Translations under genes and position numbers: made by a program
The notes under the pieces: generated by a model
The model's input: the letters and a program-made list of their open reading frames with translations, nothing else
Database searches by the model: none
What the model was told of the DNA's origin: nothing
Shown: piece by piece, positions 51,129-59,392 of the stretch
Numbering within the stretch: position 1 is the first letter of the stretch
Layout of the letters: each line of letters begins with the position of its first letter
NCBI GenBank assembly: GCA_013426805.1
Contig: JACDZG010000005.1
Coordinates: forward strand, 1-64,000
From: Chromatiaceae bacterium
GTDB lineage: Bacteria; Pseudomonadota; Gammaproteobacteria; Chromatiales; Chromatiaceae
Direction of reading: 5' to 3'
DNA length: 64,000 nt

Positions 51129-52085
51129 ATGTCAACGTTGTACTACCGGATTTTTGATCTCCGCCTTGAGAGCAATGTGGTCATCGCGGAGTTGCCATTG
51201 GACCGTGCGGGAGTAGCCGATCTCCGGTTCCGTATCGTCGATCAGCCCCCGTCGAATATCACACCAGAATGCTGGCAGCATGAATGGCGGGGCGCTGGTG
51301 ACCGCATCGCTGTCGCGGTTGCGGAGATCGACGACGGTTCGCTGCTGCGCTTTGCCGACATTGCCGATTTCCATCTTGATGCCGCGCATACCACGATAAC
51401 GGGCTATCGATATCCTGAGACCCCCGCCGGGGCGCTGCGCCATCTGCTGATCGATCAAGTCATACCCAGAGTGCTTGCCCATCAGGGGGCAATTGTCATT
51501 CATGCCAGCGCGGCGCGAGTCCATCGTGATTGCGTCGCGTTCCTGGGACCATCAGGGACGGGAAAATCGACCTTGGCCGCAAGCTTCCTCGCGACGGGAG
51601 GAGCGCCCTTTGCGGACGATGCATTGCAGTTGATCGCCGGGAGCGAGGGGGTGGCGGCCATCACCGGCTACCCCGGCCTGCGCATCTGGCCCCCGTCCGA
51701 ATCAATCCTCAACGCACGGGCGTGGCAGGGTCCGCTGCAAATGGATGGCACCGCCAAGCGGCGCTATACCCCACTTGGCCCTCTACGCCAACCGGAGCGA
51801 CTCAAGCTGCTGGGAATATTCACGCTGAGTGCAGAGCCGGATACAGCGGAACAGGCGGTACCCGTGGTCAGGGAATGCTCCGGATCCGAATGCCTTGCCG
51901 ACCTGATCAAGCACACGTTCGTGTTGAACCCACGGAGCCTACCGCACCAGATCAAGCAACTTCGCGCACTCGCCGGGCTAGCCAATACCGGAATCGGGTT
52001 CTTTCGTCTCTCATTCCCTCGTCGCTTCGATCAACTCCCCCGAGTCCGGCAAGCGGTGCTGGATGCGATGGGCAGGCGCCGGTAG
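51129..52085 (+). CDS. HPr-kinase/phosphorylase-like protein of the lasso locus
   Basis: 318 residues. The core resembles HprK: IVIHASAARV (catalytic-type His), Walker A FLGPSGTGKSTLAASF, and FADDALQLI (the ADD metal-binding pair). The N-terminal ~120 residues are unlike HPr kinase, as in the lasso-tailoring kinases (PadeK/ThcoK type) that phosphorylate a C-terminal Ser of the precursor. Here the core ends in Pro, and its only hydroxyl residue is Ser5 inside the ring, so the target, if any, differs. Follows the precursor by 90 bp; its 3' end overlaps the opposing B2 gene by 75 bp. Confidence 0.8.
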   Translation: MSTLYYRIFDLRLESNVVIAELPLDRAGVADLRFRIVDQPPSNITPECWQHEWRGAGDRIAVAVAEIDDGSLLRFADIADFHLDAAHTTITGYRYPETPAGALRHLLIDQVIPRVLAHQGAIVIHASAARVHRDCVAFLGPSGTGKSTLAASFLATGGAPFADDALQLIAGSEGVAAITGYPGLRIWPPSESILNARAWQGPLQMDGTAKRRYTPLGPLRQPERLKLLGIFTLSAEPDTAEQAVPVVRECSGSECLADLIKHTFVLNPRSLPHQIKQLRALAGLANTGIGFFRLSFPRRFDQLPRVRQAVLDAMGRRR

Positions 52086-52502
52086 CAGTGGACGATACGA
52101 CTCGGCGTCTTGTCCCGCACCGCAGCGACTTCTGAGCGGCCATTCAACCCAGGCATGCATACTCAAGCCGTCACCAGTGTGCCGAACGCCAAAGCGGATC
52201 AACGCCGGTTTCCCGCGCCAGGCGGACATATTCCAGATGGCAACCGCGCGCAGCAGGCAATTCGATCCTCCAGGTAACCATCGCGATGCCTTGAACACCG
52301 CCGTCTGGATCGCGCAGCAGTCACCCGGCCAGGATCTCAGCCCGGCGAGTCGCCGCAGCCGAGTCAGATGCTCGCAGGTCCGACGGTAACCGAATAACCG
52401 AAAATCTATCCAGCACGCAACCAAGGTCAGCCAGGCTTCGGCGGACAAGCAGGCGCCGGAAAGGACGCCGGCTCGCTTGTCGCGCTCAGTCTTAATCGTC
52501 AT
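52011..52502 (-). CDS. Lasso peptide B2 protein (transglutaminase-like leader peptidase)
   Basis: 163 residues, the usual size of stand-alone B2 proteins. The catalytic Cys lies in GGSNCLLRAVAIW and the His in SMHAWVEW, as in Transglut_core3 proteases that cut the leader after the Thr-x pair. The start overlaps the B1 stop by 11 nt, so the pair is coupled. The last 75 bp overlap the end of the HPr-kinase-like gene on the other strand. Confidence 0.85.
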   Translation of the reverse strand: MTIKTERDKRAGVLSGACLSAEAWLTLVACWIDFRLFGYRRTCEHLTRLRRLAGLRSWPGDCCAIQTAVFKASRWLPGGSNCLLRAVAIWNMSAWRGKPALIRFGVRHTGDGLSMHAWVEWPLRSRCGAGQDAESYRPLLPAPAHRIQHRLPDSGELIEATRE

Positions 52503-52788
52503 GATTTCGTTCGGTGACTCTAATCAACCCGGCGGCGAGCAGGTCATTGAGCAACTCTAGGACGTCGCGTTCGATGCGCTCAGGCTCGACGGGGTAGCGC
52601 TCACCCAGTCGGCTGCACAGCGACCGCACGGTCGAGCCTTGGTCTAGGAGGTCCCAGATCTGGGAACCCACGGCGTTTAAGGCGTAATACTGCTCCGCGC
52701 CAAGATCCAGCAACACCATCTCACCGCGAACTGCTTGGCTCAGCACGTCGGCACAGGGTGACACAAAGGACTCGATTTTGACGCGCAT
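52492..52788 (-). CDS. Lasso peptide B1 protein (PqqD-like RiPP recognition element)
   Basis: 98 residues in PqqD fold pattern: beta-rich start, MVLLDLGAEQYYALNAVGSQIWDLLDQG, then helices (ERIERDVLELLNDLLAAGLI). It should bind the leader motif of the precursor and present it to B2. Translated first of a B1-B2 pair on the minus strand, opposite to the precursor and cyclase genes, so the locus needs at least two promoters. Confidence 0.88.
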   Translation of the reverse strand: MRVKIESFVSPCADVLSQAVRGEMVLLDLGAEQYYALNAVGSQIWDLLDQGSTVRSLCSRLGERYPVEPERIERDVLELLNDLLAAGLIRVTERNHDD

Positions 52789-52831
52789 CTGCTACCTGAA
52801 CTCCCGCTTCTGTGAACTCGCGGTACAACCG

Positions 52832-53905
52832 ATGAAGAATAACGCCCCCGCCGAACGACACCAGCTGGCGTTGGCCGTTGAGCCGTTCCGCATGCGACTG
52901 TGCCAGGCACCGTTCCCTGGGTCGAACGACCATTCGCTCGCGTTCGCCCGCTTGCTCGAACTGGAGGGTCTCGCCCCGCTCTGGTTCGATTGGATCGAGC
53001 GCGGCGCCTGGGCCGCTCCCCCCGATTTCTTCGCGTACTTACAGGCAAGTCGCCGGAATGAGGCAGGGCGGTACTTGCTCCAGCGATACGCGGCCCGCCG
53101 AGTGAACCGCTGCCTCATTGACGCCAAAGTTCCGTACGCCGTGGTCAAAGGTGCGGCGATCCGCGAGCGGCTCTATCCCGATCCATCACTCAGATCCGCC
53201 GACGATATCGATCTTCTTCTGGATCCTGAGCACCTTGCGACTGCCATTCAAGCGCTCACCGCGAACGGCTTTCTCTTGCAGCCGGATCGCCGCAACCTCA
53301 GTCATGAGGTGATGCTGCACGACGACTATACGACCATCGATCTGCATTGGCACATCTTGCGGCCCGGACGCTGTCGGATCGATCTGAGCCGCAAACTGCT
53401 CGATACTCTAAAGTTCCAAGAGCCGTTTCCGGTCCTCAGCGGCGATGCCGACCTATTGGTTATGCTGGTGCACCCCGCCATCACCAACTACATCAACGGA
53501 CGCACCTCAAAGCTGATCCGCGTGATCGACCTCGACCGGATGCTGCGTACGACCCAGCCGGATTGGGATTGGATTCTACCCCTGATCAGTGCCGCGGGTC
53601 TGCGCACAGCCGCTTGGGCCGTTCTGTACTGGCAGCGCTCGCTGCTGGACACACCCGTTGATCCGGCCGTGCTACGCTACCTGGAACCGGGCAGGCTGCA
53701 ACGCCGCTACCTGACCTCCTGGATCGACCATCGACTGACCGCCCGGCTCGATGTCTTGCCCGGTCTGGTCCAGTGGGCCTTTACCCTGGCGCTGCATGAG
53801 CGGCCAGGGGATGCACTGCGCTTCATCGTGCAGCGCGCAAAGGCCGGCCTGGAGGCCGGGAGTATTTTGAAACACCTGCAACAGATCCGCCAGACCCCAG
53901 ACTGA
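52832..53905 (+). CDS. Nucleotidyltransferase-fold protein of RiPP loci (PF14907 type)
   Basis: 357 residues from the ATG at 52832; the longer frame (52778) would overlap the B1 start. An N-terminal helical part is followed by the nucleotidyltransferase signature: YAVVKGAAIRERLYPDPSLRSADDIDLLL, containing the KG and the paired Asp (DxD) of the polymerase-beta fold, then IDLHWHIL. The family is frequent in lasso and other RiPP clusters, with no fixed biochemical role. Divergent from B1 (43 bp apart), suggesting a shared promoter region. Confidence 0.8.
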   Translation: MKNNAPAERHQLALAVEPFRMRLCQAPFPGSNDHSLAFARLLELEGLAPLWFDWIERGAWAAPPDFFAYLQASRRNEAGRYLLQRYAARRVNRCLIDAKVPYAVVKGAAIRERLYPDPSLRSADDIDLLLDPEHLATAIQALTANGFLLQPDRRNLSHEVMLHDDYTTIDLHWHILRPGRCRIDLSRKLLDTLKFQEPFPVLSGDADLLVMLVHPAITNYINGRTSKLIRVIDLDRMLRTTQPDWDWILPLISAAGLRTAAWAVLYWQRSLLDTPVDPAVLRYLEPGRLQRRYLTSWIDHRLTARLDVLPGLVQWAFTLALHERPGDALRFIVQRAKAGLEAGSILKHLQQIRQTPD

Positions 53906-53999
53906 GTCAGGGCCCGCCGCAAGTGGTGTTTCGCGCAGTTGACCCACGGCACGCCGGGGACCAGGGGCGGGGGCGCCTGAACCGAATGCTGGGCCCCGC

Positions 54000-55349
54000 C
54001 TAGGTCGAATGCCCCTCACCGATCCGATTCTCGATAATGGTCGACAGCAGCAGGCTGGCCAACACGAAACTCAGAAACAGGAAGAAACCGGGGGCCAGGG
54101 CGGTGCCGTTGGTGGTCAGCACCTCGAGCGCCGCGTTGGCCCGACGCAAACTGCCGAGCTGACTATCGGCTAGACCATCGAAACCGATATACGCCATGAA
54201 AATGGCGATCACCATGACGTCCGCCATCGACCATTTTCCCGACTTGAGCGCAAAAAAGCGCACCGGTCCGGCATGTCGCAGGCCCCGGTAATCGTAGTAA
54301 TAGAGGTAGGTCGCGAGCACCTTGAGGGCCGGAAAGATGACGCTGAACACGACCAGCAGCACCGCCACCAGGATCATGTCCGCGGCCCCGGTGCGCATCA
54401 GAATCGAGACCACATCGAACACACTCTTGGTCTGAAAATACAGCACCTGATTGGTGAAGATCACCGGCTCCCCCAGCACCTGGAGGCTGAGTTGCGCGAT
54501 GCGCGCCTCGATCTCGATCATGGGTGTCAGGATGCCGCCGGCGAGCAGGATCAGGGTCGCTCCAGTGAGCAAAAAGAGCCGGAACTGATCGAAGCGCGGC
54601 GGCGACGCAACCGCACCGGCCCCGTTTGTCCCCCCCTCCCGATGTCCTCCAGGGCTCAGGCAGACCGCGAACAGCAGGCCGACCAAGGCGAAGACCCCCA
54701 GGAGTTGCTGCAAGACCGGCCGTCGGGCGGACGCGATTCGGTTGCCGAGTTCCCGGTCGCACGTCGCGACATCGGCGCACCCGTAGGCCGTCGACAGGGT
54801 CTGGAGACGGGATCGATCGGTCTTGGCGAAGGTAGTATCCGCCGCATTCTGCAGGAAGGCCACCAGTTGCGCCTTGATCTCCCGCTTTGCCTCGGGTTTG
54901 GAGAGTTCCTCGACCACCAGATCAGCGTATTGCGGCACCTTGCGGCGCAGGTCGTCGAAGTCGATCAGCAAATCCTGCACGCCCTGTTGCAAGACCCCCT
55001 TGAGCTGATCGACCCAGGAGCCGCCGGTCGCTTGGAGATTGCGTCGCCGCAGATAACGTTCCACTTCAACCAGCAAGGTGCTCAGCACCTGCTCCACCGC
55101 CCGCTTGACCTGCGGCCGGTTCTCGTCGGTCAGCTCGAAGGCATTGATCCGGTTTTCCACCACCGTGGACAAGCGGATCACCCATTGATCCGCATCCAGC
55201 AGACCGTAGCGCACATTGTTGATCTCACCCAAGTCGCTCTTGAGTGCCTTGACCCGGTTCAGATCGGCGATCAGGTGCACCGCAAGCGCGAGCGCCCCGA
55301 AAAACACCAGCAGGGCGAGGGCGCGGCGGACGATGAGGGCAGTGGACAT
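54000..55349 (-). CDS. PqiA-like (paraquat-inducible protein A) membrane protein
   Basis: 449 residues from the ATG at 55349, with GGAG 7 nt upstream. A first transmembrane helix (about 8-28) precedes a periplasmic helical domain of about 170 residues, then further helices and one PqiA domain ending in GKWSMADVMVIAIFMAYIGFDG, a PqiA hallmark. E. coli PqiA has two such domains and zinc ribbons; this protein has a single PqiA domain and no CxxC ribbon. No PqiB/MCE gene follows. A role in envelope lipid transport is only suggested by the family. Confidence 0.72.
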   Translation of the reverse strand: MSTALIVRRALALLVFFGALALAVHLIADLNRVKALKSDLGEINNVRYGLLDADQWVIRLSTVVENRINAFELTDENRPQVKRAVEQVLSTLLVEVERYLRRRNLQATGGSWVDQLKGVLQQGVQDLLIDFDDLRRKVPQYADLVVEELSKPEAKREIKAQLVAFLQNAADTTFAKTDRSRLQTLSTAYGCADVATCDRELGNRIASARRPVLQQLLGVFALVGLLFAVCLSPGGHREGGTNGAGAVASPPRFDQFRLFLLTGATLILLAGGILTPMIEIEARIAQLSLQVLGEPVIFTNQVLYFQTKSVFDVVSILMRTGAADMILVAVLLVVFSVIFPALKVLATYLYYYDYRGLRHAGPVRFFALKSGKWSMADVMVIAIFMAYIGFDGLADSQLGSLRRANAALEVLTTNGTALAPGFFLFLSFVLASLLLSTIIENRIGEGHST

Positions 55350-55424
55350 CCTGATGCTCCAACGGGACAAGACAGTGCATTGTAGCCCCGAAGCGTGTGG
55401 GAATTCATCGGCCGCGACGCGTCT

Positions 55425-55967
55425 TCAGGCCGCACGCGGGGGCTGCGGTCCGCTGAAGAGCAGCAGCCCGCAAGCGACCAGCACCAGGCCGAAACGCGCC
55501 GTCTCGGCCATGAAATAGGCGCGGTGGACTCGCGCAAAGGCGTCAAGCATCGGCGGCGGCGGGTCGCGAGGGAGAAAGTCCAGTTCGCGGCCGAGGTCGC
55601 TGACCCGGGGTTCCAGGCCCAGATGAATGACGAGAACCAAGCCCAAGCCGAGGGCGAGCAGGGCGATGGGGAGCCGGCGGGCGTGACCGGCCAGAGCGAG
55701 TGCCAGGGCGACTACGCCGAGGACGATCTGCGTGCGATTCCAGGCGTGAAAAAAGACCCGGTTGAGCTCGGAGGCCTGGACCCACTGCACGCTGGCCTTC
55801 TTGGTGAGCGCATCCCGCGGGTCGAAGCCGGCCGCCTGGGCGAGCTTGGGATTACGGTCGAACAGGTCCGCAAATCCTGCGAAGTTGTAGTAAACCACCG
55901 CGGTCATGAGCACGGAACCACCGAGCCAGCAGCCGAGGACGAAGGCGAGTAGTGCATGCTGTTTCAT
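55425..55967 (-). CDS. DUF4149-like small membrane protein
   Basis: 180 residues with about four transmembrane helices (5-29, 80-98, 101-120, 150-172) and a soluble segment after the first. The start MKQHALLAFVLGCWLGGSVLMTAVVYYNFAGF resembles DUF4149 family proteins, whose function is unknown. Lies between the PqiA-like gene and the second copy of the 85-bp repeat. Confidence 0.55.
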   Translation of the reverse strand: MKQHALLAFVLGCWLGGSVLMTAVVYYNFAGFADLFDRNPKLAQAAGFDPRDALTKKASVQWVQASELNRVFFHAWNRTQIVLGVVALALALAGHARRLPIALLALGLGLVLVIHLGLEPRVSDLGRELDFLPRDPPPPMLDAFARVHRAYFMAETARFGLVLVACGLLLFSGPQPPRAA

Positions 55968-56017
55968 GGGCTTGGGTTTCCATTAATGGTCAGCGGTTTC
56001 CGACGAATTCGCTGCGC

Positions 56018-56102
56018 TAAACCGCGCCCAGCGCGGTATGCGATGTTCTTGGATGGGATCGGCCCCGGCAGATGCGACGATTGCTGGATCTGGCGCGGTT
56101 TA
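56018..56102 (-). repeat. Dispersed ~85-bp repeat, copy 2 (inverted relative to copy 1)
   Basis: Begins TAAACCGCGCCC and ends GGCGCGGTTTA. Its reverse complement aligns over its full 85 bp with 45244-45328, with only about ten mismatches and no length difference. Intergenic, between the DUF4149-like gene and the polyphosphate:AMP phosphotransferase gene. The high identity at 10.8 kb distance implies recent copying or mobilisation. Confidence 0.85.
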
Positions 56103-56181
56103 GTTCGTCGATCGACGCCGGCAGCCCTGGCGACATCCTTCCGGCATCCTGCCGAAACGACGGCACAGCTGCCGCGAGCAA

Positions 56182-57864
56182 TCAGCCTTTATTTTTTGGC
56201 TCCTTCGGCGCGTTCACTGGTTTGTCCGCCTTCGCGTCTTTATTCGCCTTCGCATCCTTATCCGCTTTCACGGCTTTGTCCGCCCCGTTCTGCTTCGCGG
56301 TCGGCGCCGCACTGTCGATCGGTTCACGCGGTTGCTTGTCGCCGCACGGCACGTAACGGGTGGTGGCGCCGGCCCCGACGGCGAGCGCCTCCTTCAGGGC
56401 CGCGCAGATGGTGCGCATCACCTTGACCCGCGCATAATGTTTGTCGTTCCCCTCGACCAGGGTCCAGTGCGCATGCTCGGTGCTGGTGCGCGCGACCATC
56501 TCGTTGACCGCATCCTTGTAGAGTGGCCATTTCTCCCGGTTGCGCCAGTCCTCGGCCGTGATCTTGTAGCGCTTGTAGGCGACCTGCTCACGGTCCTGGA
56601 AGCGCCGCAGTTGCTCGTCCTGGTCGATGTGCACCCAGAATTTGAGTAGGATGATACCGCTGCCGACCAGTTGTTCCTCGAACCCGTTGATTTCCGAATA
56701 GGCGCGCCGCCACTCCGCGTCGCTCGCGAAGCCCTCCACCCGCTCGACCAGAACGCGTCCGTACCAGGAACGGTCATAGAGCGTGATATATCCGGCGCGC
56801 GGCACATGACGCCAGAAGCGCCACAGATAGTGGTGCGCCTTTTCCTCATCGGTCGGGGCCGCGACCGGGATGGTCCGGTAGAGCCGGGCGTCGATCGTGC
56901 TGGTGATGCGCCGGATGGTCCCGCCCTTGCCGCCCGCGTCGACACCTTCGAACACCAGCACGGTGGAGCGTTTGGCATTGTAGGCGTGCCAGGCGAGTTC
57001 GTTGATCTCGACCTGGAGCTCCTTCATCTGCGCCTTGTACTTCTCATCGGACAGCGACTTGTTGAGATCCAGTTGATCCAGCACGGTGGTGCGGGCGTGC
57101 GGACCGCTCGGGAGTTCCGGACCGCCCGCGTTGGGGGTCAGATCCTCCGGCCCCGGGTCGCTCAGGCGGGTCCGGATCGCATGCAGTAGGGTCTTGCCGA
57201 CCGTGAGATCACGGTAGCGCGGATCCTCAGCCTCCACCAGATACCAGGGCGAGATCCCGCGGTCGGTATGCAGGATGACCCGCTCGGCGACCTGTTCAAA
57301 CGCCTGGTAATGTTCGGAGAATTTCGCCTTTTGAGGCATCATTTTCCAACGGCTGCGATCGTCGCGCGCCAGTGCCTGCAGGCGCACTTTCTGGTCCTGC
57401 TCGGACATGTGGAACCAGAACTTGACGATCAGCGCCCCGTCCTGGATCAGCATCCGCTCGTAGTCGACGATGCGGTTCAGCTCCGCGTCCAGCTCCGCGT
57501 CGGTGCAGTGTCCCTGGAAGTGGTATTCGATGGGGGTCATGTACCACCCGCCGAACAGGATAGTGATCTCACCGCGCGGCGGCAGGGTGCGCCAGAAGCG
57601 CCAGTAGCGGGGGCGGGCGCGTTCCTCGTCGGTCTCGTCCCAGAAGGCATGGGTCCGGACGCCGCGGGTGTCCAGCCATTCATTGAGCCGGTTGACCACC
57701 TCGCCCTTGCCCGCCGCCTCTACGCCGGAGATCAGGATAATCACCGGGATGTCGGTTTGGCGCAGCTCACGCTGGACCGCGAGCAGTTGGGTGCGCAACT
57801 CCTCCTGCTGCTCTTTGAAGTCGTCTTTGCTGACGGAACGTCCGACCTTGGTGGCTTCGAACAT
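56182..57864 (-). CDS. pap: Polyphosphate:AMP phosphotransferase (class II PPK2)
   Basis: 560 residues made of two fused PPK2 domains. Domain 1 (about 10-240) has Walker A SGVEAAGKGEV but a degraded WYMTPIEYHF in place of the DRSWYGR motif. Domain 2 (about 275-500) has EGVDAGGKGGTIRR and the complete YDRSWYGRVLVERVEGF, so catalysis is expected there, as in known class II enzymes that phosphorylate AMP to ADP with polyphosphate. The C-terminal ~40 residues are a Lys/Ala/Asp-rich low-complexity tail (ADKDAKANKDAKADK), unusual for the family. Confidence 0.9.
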   Translation of the reverse strand: MFEATKVGRSVSKDDFKEQQEELRTQLLAVQRELRQTDIPVIILISGVEAAGKGEVVNRLNEWLDTRGVRTHAFWDETDEERARPRYWRFWRTLPPRGEITILFGGWYMTPIEYHFQGHCTDAELDAELNRIVDYERMLIQDGALIVKFWFHMSEQDQKVRLQALARDDRSRWKMMPQKAKFSEHYQAFEQVAERVILHTDRGISPWYLVEAEDPRYRDLTVGKTLLHAIRTRLSDPGPEDLTPNAGGPELPSGPHARTTVLDQLDLNKSLSDEKYKAQMKELQVEINELAWHAYNAKRSTVLVFEGVDAGGKGGTIRRITSTIDARLYRTIPVAAPTDEEKAHHYLWRFWRHVPRAGYITLYDRSWYGRVLVERVEGFASDAEWRRAYSEINGFEEQLVGSGIILLKFWVHIDQDEQLRRFQDREQVAYKRYKITAEDWRNREKWPLYKDAVNEMVARTSTEHAHWTLVEGNDKHYARVKVMRTICAALKEALAVGAGATTRYVPCGDKQPREPIDSAAPTAKQNGADKAVKADKDAKANKDAKADKPVNAPKEPKNKG

Positions 57865-58043
57865 GGCTGTGCTCTCTTCAGGCTATCGGCAGTGGGCCGT
57901 GGACCAGGGATTGAATCGGCGGCGGTTTGAATGGATGCGACCGCACCGCGATGATAGCCGGGTACACTACCCTATTGCGTGCCGTTCGTGGTGAACCGCG
58001 CGTCTTTTTCCCGGCCACACCCTGGCAACCCGGAGACCGCCCC

Positions 58044-58436
58044 ATGCCCAGTGCCCCCAGCAAGTCCCTGGAGACCTTTGAAAATCCGCAGCCGGAGCGC
58101 GACTATACAATCCGCATCCGGGTCCCGGAGTTCACCTGCCTCTGCCCCAAGACCGGCCAGCCGGATTTCGCGGAACTCACCCTGGAGTACGTACCCGATC
58201 GGCTGTGCGTGGAACTCAAGGCGCTCAAGCTCTATGTCTGGTCCTACCGCGACGAGGGCGCCTTCCACGAGGCCGTGACCAACCGCATTCTCACCGATCT
58301 GGTCACAGCCACCGCGCCCCGCTTCATGCGGTTGAGCGCGGACTTCAACGTCCGCGGCGGTGTGTACACCACGGTGGTGGCCGAGCACCGCGCCCCCGGT
58401 TGGTCGGCGCCGCCGCCGGTCCAGCTTCCCGGCTGA
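58044..58436 (+). CDS. queF: NADPH-dependent 7-cyano-7-deazaguanine reductase (short form)
   Basis: Reduces preQ0 to preQ1 in queuosine tRNA modification. 130 residues from the ATG at 58044, the single-domain (YkvM-like) form. The catalytic Cys lies in [16 protein letters not shown], followed by the [26 protein letters not shown] signature and [12 protein letters not shown]. No preQ1 riboswitch is seen upstream. The longer frame from 57927 lacks family similarity at its start. Confidence 0.93.
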   Translation: MPSAPSKSLETFENPQPERDYTIRIRVPEFTCLCPKTGQPDFAELTLEYVPDRLCVELKALKLYVWSYRDEGAFHEAVTNRILTDLVTATAPRFMRLSADFNVRGGVYTTVVAEHRAPGWSAPPPVQLPG

Positions 58437-58496
58437 ACCCGGCGGACCGTGGTATAAAGACCGCTTGTCGATCCACCCCGTGCGAATCCCGAACCT

Positions 58497-58657
58497 TAGG
58501 CGATTTCTGTCAAATCATGCACCATCTCGCTTGTCTTTTCGCCCGCCTTCCGCGTCGTGCCGACAGTCACATAGCGCTGCTATGCTCCGGTCGGCGCTCC
58601 TTGAAGGCAGACGAAAATCCTGCGCGATCTGGTCCATGATTTTCCGGCAATCGCCTT
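58497..58657. repeat. 161-bp imperfect palindrome (MITE/ERIC-like hairpin)
   Basis: Both halves are symmetrical about 58577, the middle of CATAGCGCTGCTATG. Outer ends are TAGGCGATT and AATCGCCTT; inner blocks such as AAATCATG/CATGATTTT, GAAGGC/GCCTTC and GCCGAC/GTCGGC pair in register. The element fills the gap between queF and trmB and ends a few bases before the farthest possible trmB start. It would form a long RNA hairpin and has no coding capacity. Confidence 0.8.
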
Positions 58658-58684
58658 ATCCCCGTGCGCCCCGTCCCGCCTTTG

Positions 58685-59392
58685 ATGCCAGCCGCTGCAC
58701 CGGACGCTGCCGAGCGGCGCCGTCCGTTGCGCAGTTTCGTCCTGCGTCAGGGTCGACTGACCGCCGCCCAGGAACGCGCCTTCACCCAGCTCTGGCCGCG
58801 TTACGGCGTGGCCTGGTCGCCCGGCACCCCGTTGGACCTGATCGACTGTTTCGGCGGCGACCGGCCCGTGGTCTTGGAGATCGGCTTCGGCAACGGCGAG
58901 ACCCTGGCGGCCATGGCCGCGGCCGAGCCGGCATGGCACTGGCTGGGGGTGGAGGTCCATGCACCTGGAGTCGGGCACCTGCTGCTCGAGTGCGAACGGC
59001 TGGGGCTGACCAATCTGCGGGTGATTCGCCACGATGCGATGGAGTTGCTCGCCCACGCCATCGCGCCGGGGTCGCTGGCGCGGGTTCAGCTCTTTTTTCC
59101 GGACCCCTGGCCCAAGACCCGCCACCACAAACGCCGGATCGTCAGCCCCGCCTTTCGCGACCTGCTGGGTCGGGCACTGCGCTCCGGCGGCGTTTTTCAC
59201 GCGGCCACCGACTGGGAGCCCTATGCCGTGCAGATGCTTGAAGTGCTGGAGGCGGCGGGGTCGCCATTGCGCAACACCGCGGGTCCGGGCGGCTTCACCG
59301 ACCGCCCGGACACCCGCCCCCTGACCCGTTTCGAGCGGCGCGGCGAGCGTCTCGGTCATCAGGTCCGCGACCTGGTGTTCGCGCGTCGCTGA
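58685..59392 (+). CDS. trmB: tRNA (guanine-N7)-methyltransferase
   Basis: Methylates G46 of tRNA using SAM. 235 residues from the ATG at 58685 (a GTG at 58664 adds seven). Motifs: RSFVLRQGRLTAAQ near the start, SAM site VLEIGFGNGETLAAMA, GVEVHAPGVGHLL, and the diagnostic FFPDPWPKTRHHKRRIV, with TDWEPYAVQM near the end. No ribosome site is evident before either start, and the 161-bp palindrome lies immediately upstream. The stop overlaps the next gene's start by 1 nt. Confidence 0.93.
   Translation: MPAAAPDAAERRRPLRSFVLRQGRLTAAQERAFTQLWPRYGVAWSPGTPLDLIDCFGGDRPVVLEIGFGNGETLAAMAAAEPAWHWLGVEVHAPGVGHLLLECERLGLTNLRVIRHDAMELLAHAIAPGSLARVQLFFPDPWPKTRHHKRRIVSPAFRDLLGRALRSGGVFHAATDWEPYAVQMLEVLEAAGSPLRNTAGPGGFTDRPDTRPLTRFERRGERLGHQVRDLVFARR

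Noticed and set aside
57865-58043. preQ1 riboswitch before queF
   Set aside because: No pseudoknot-type short aptamer or conserved A-rich tail could be recognised.
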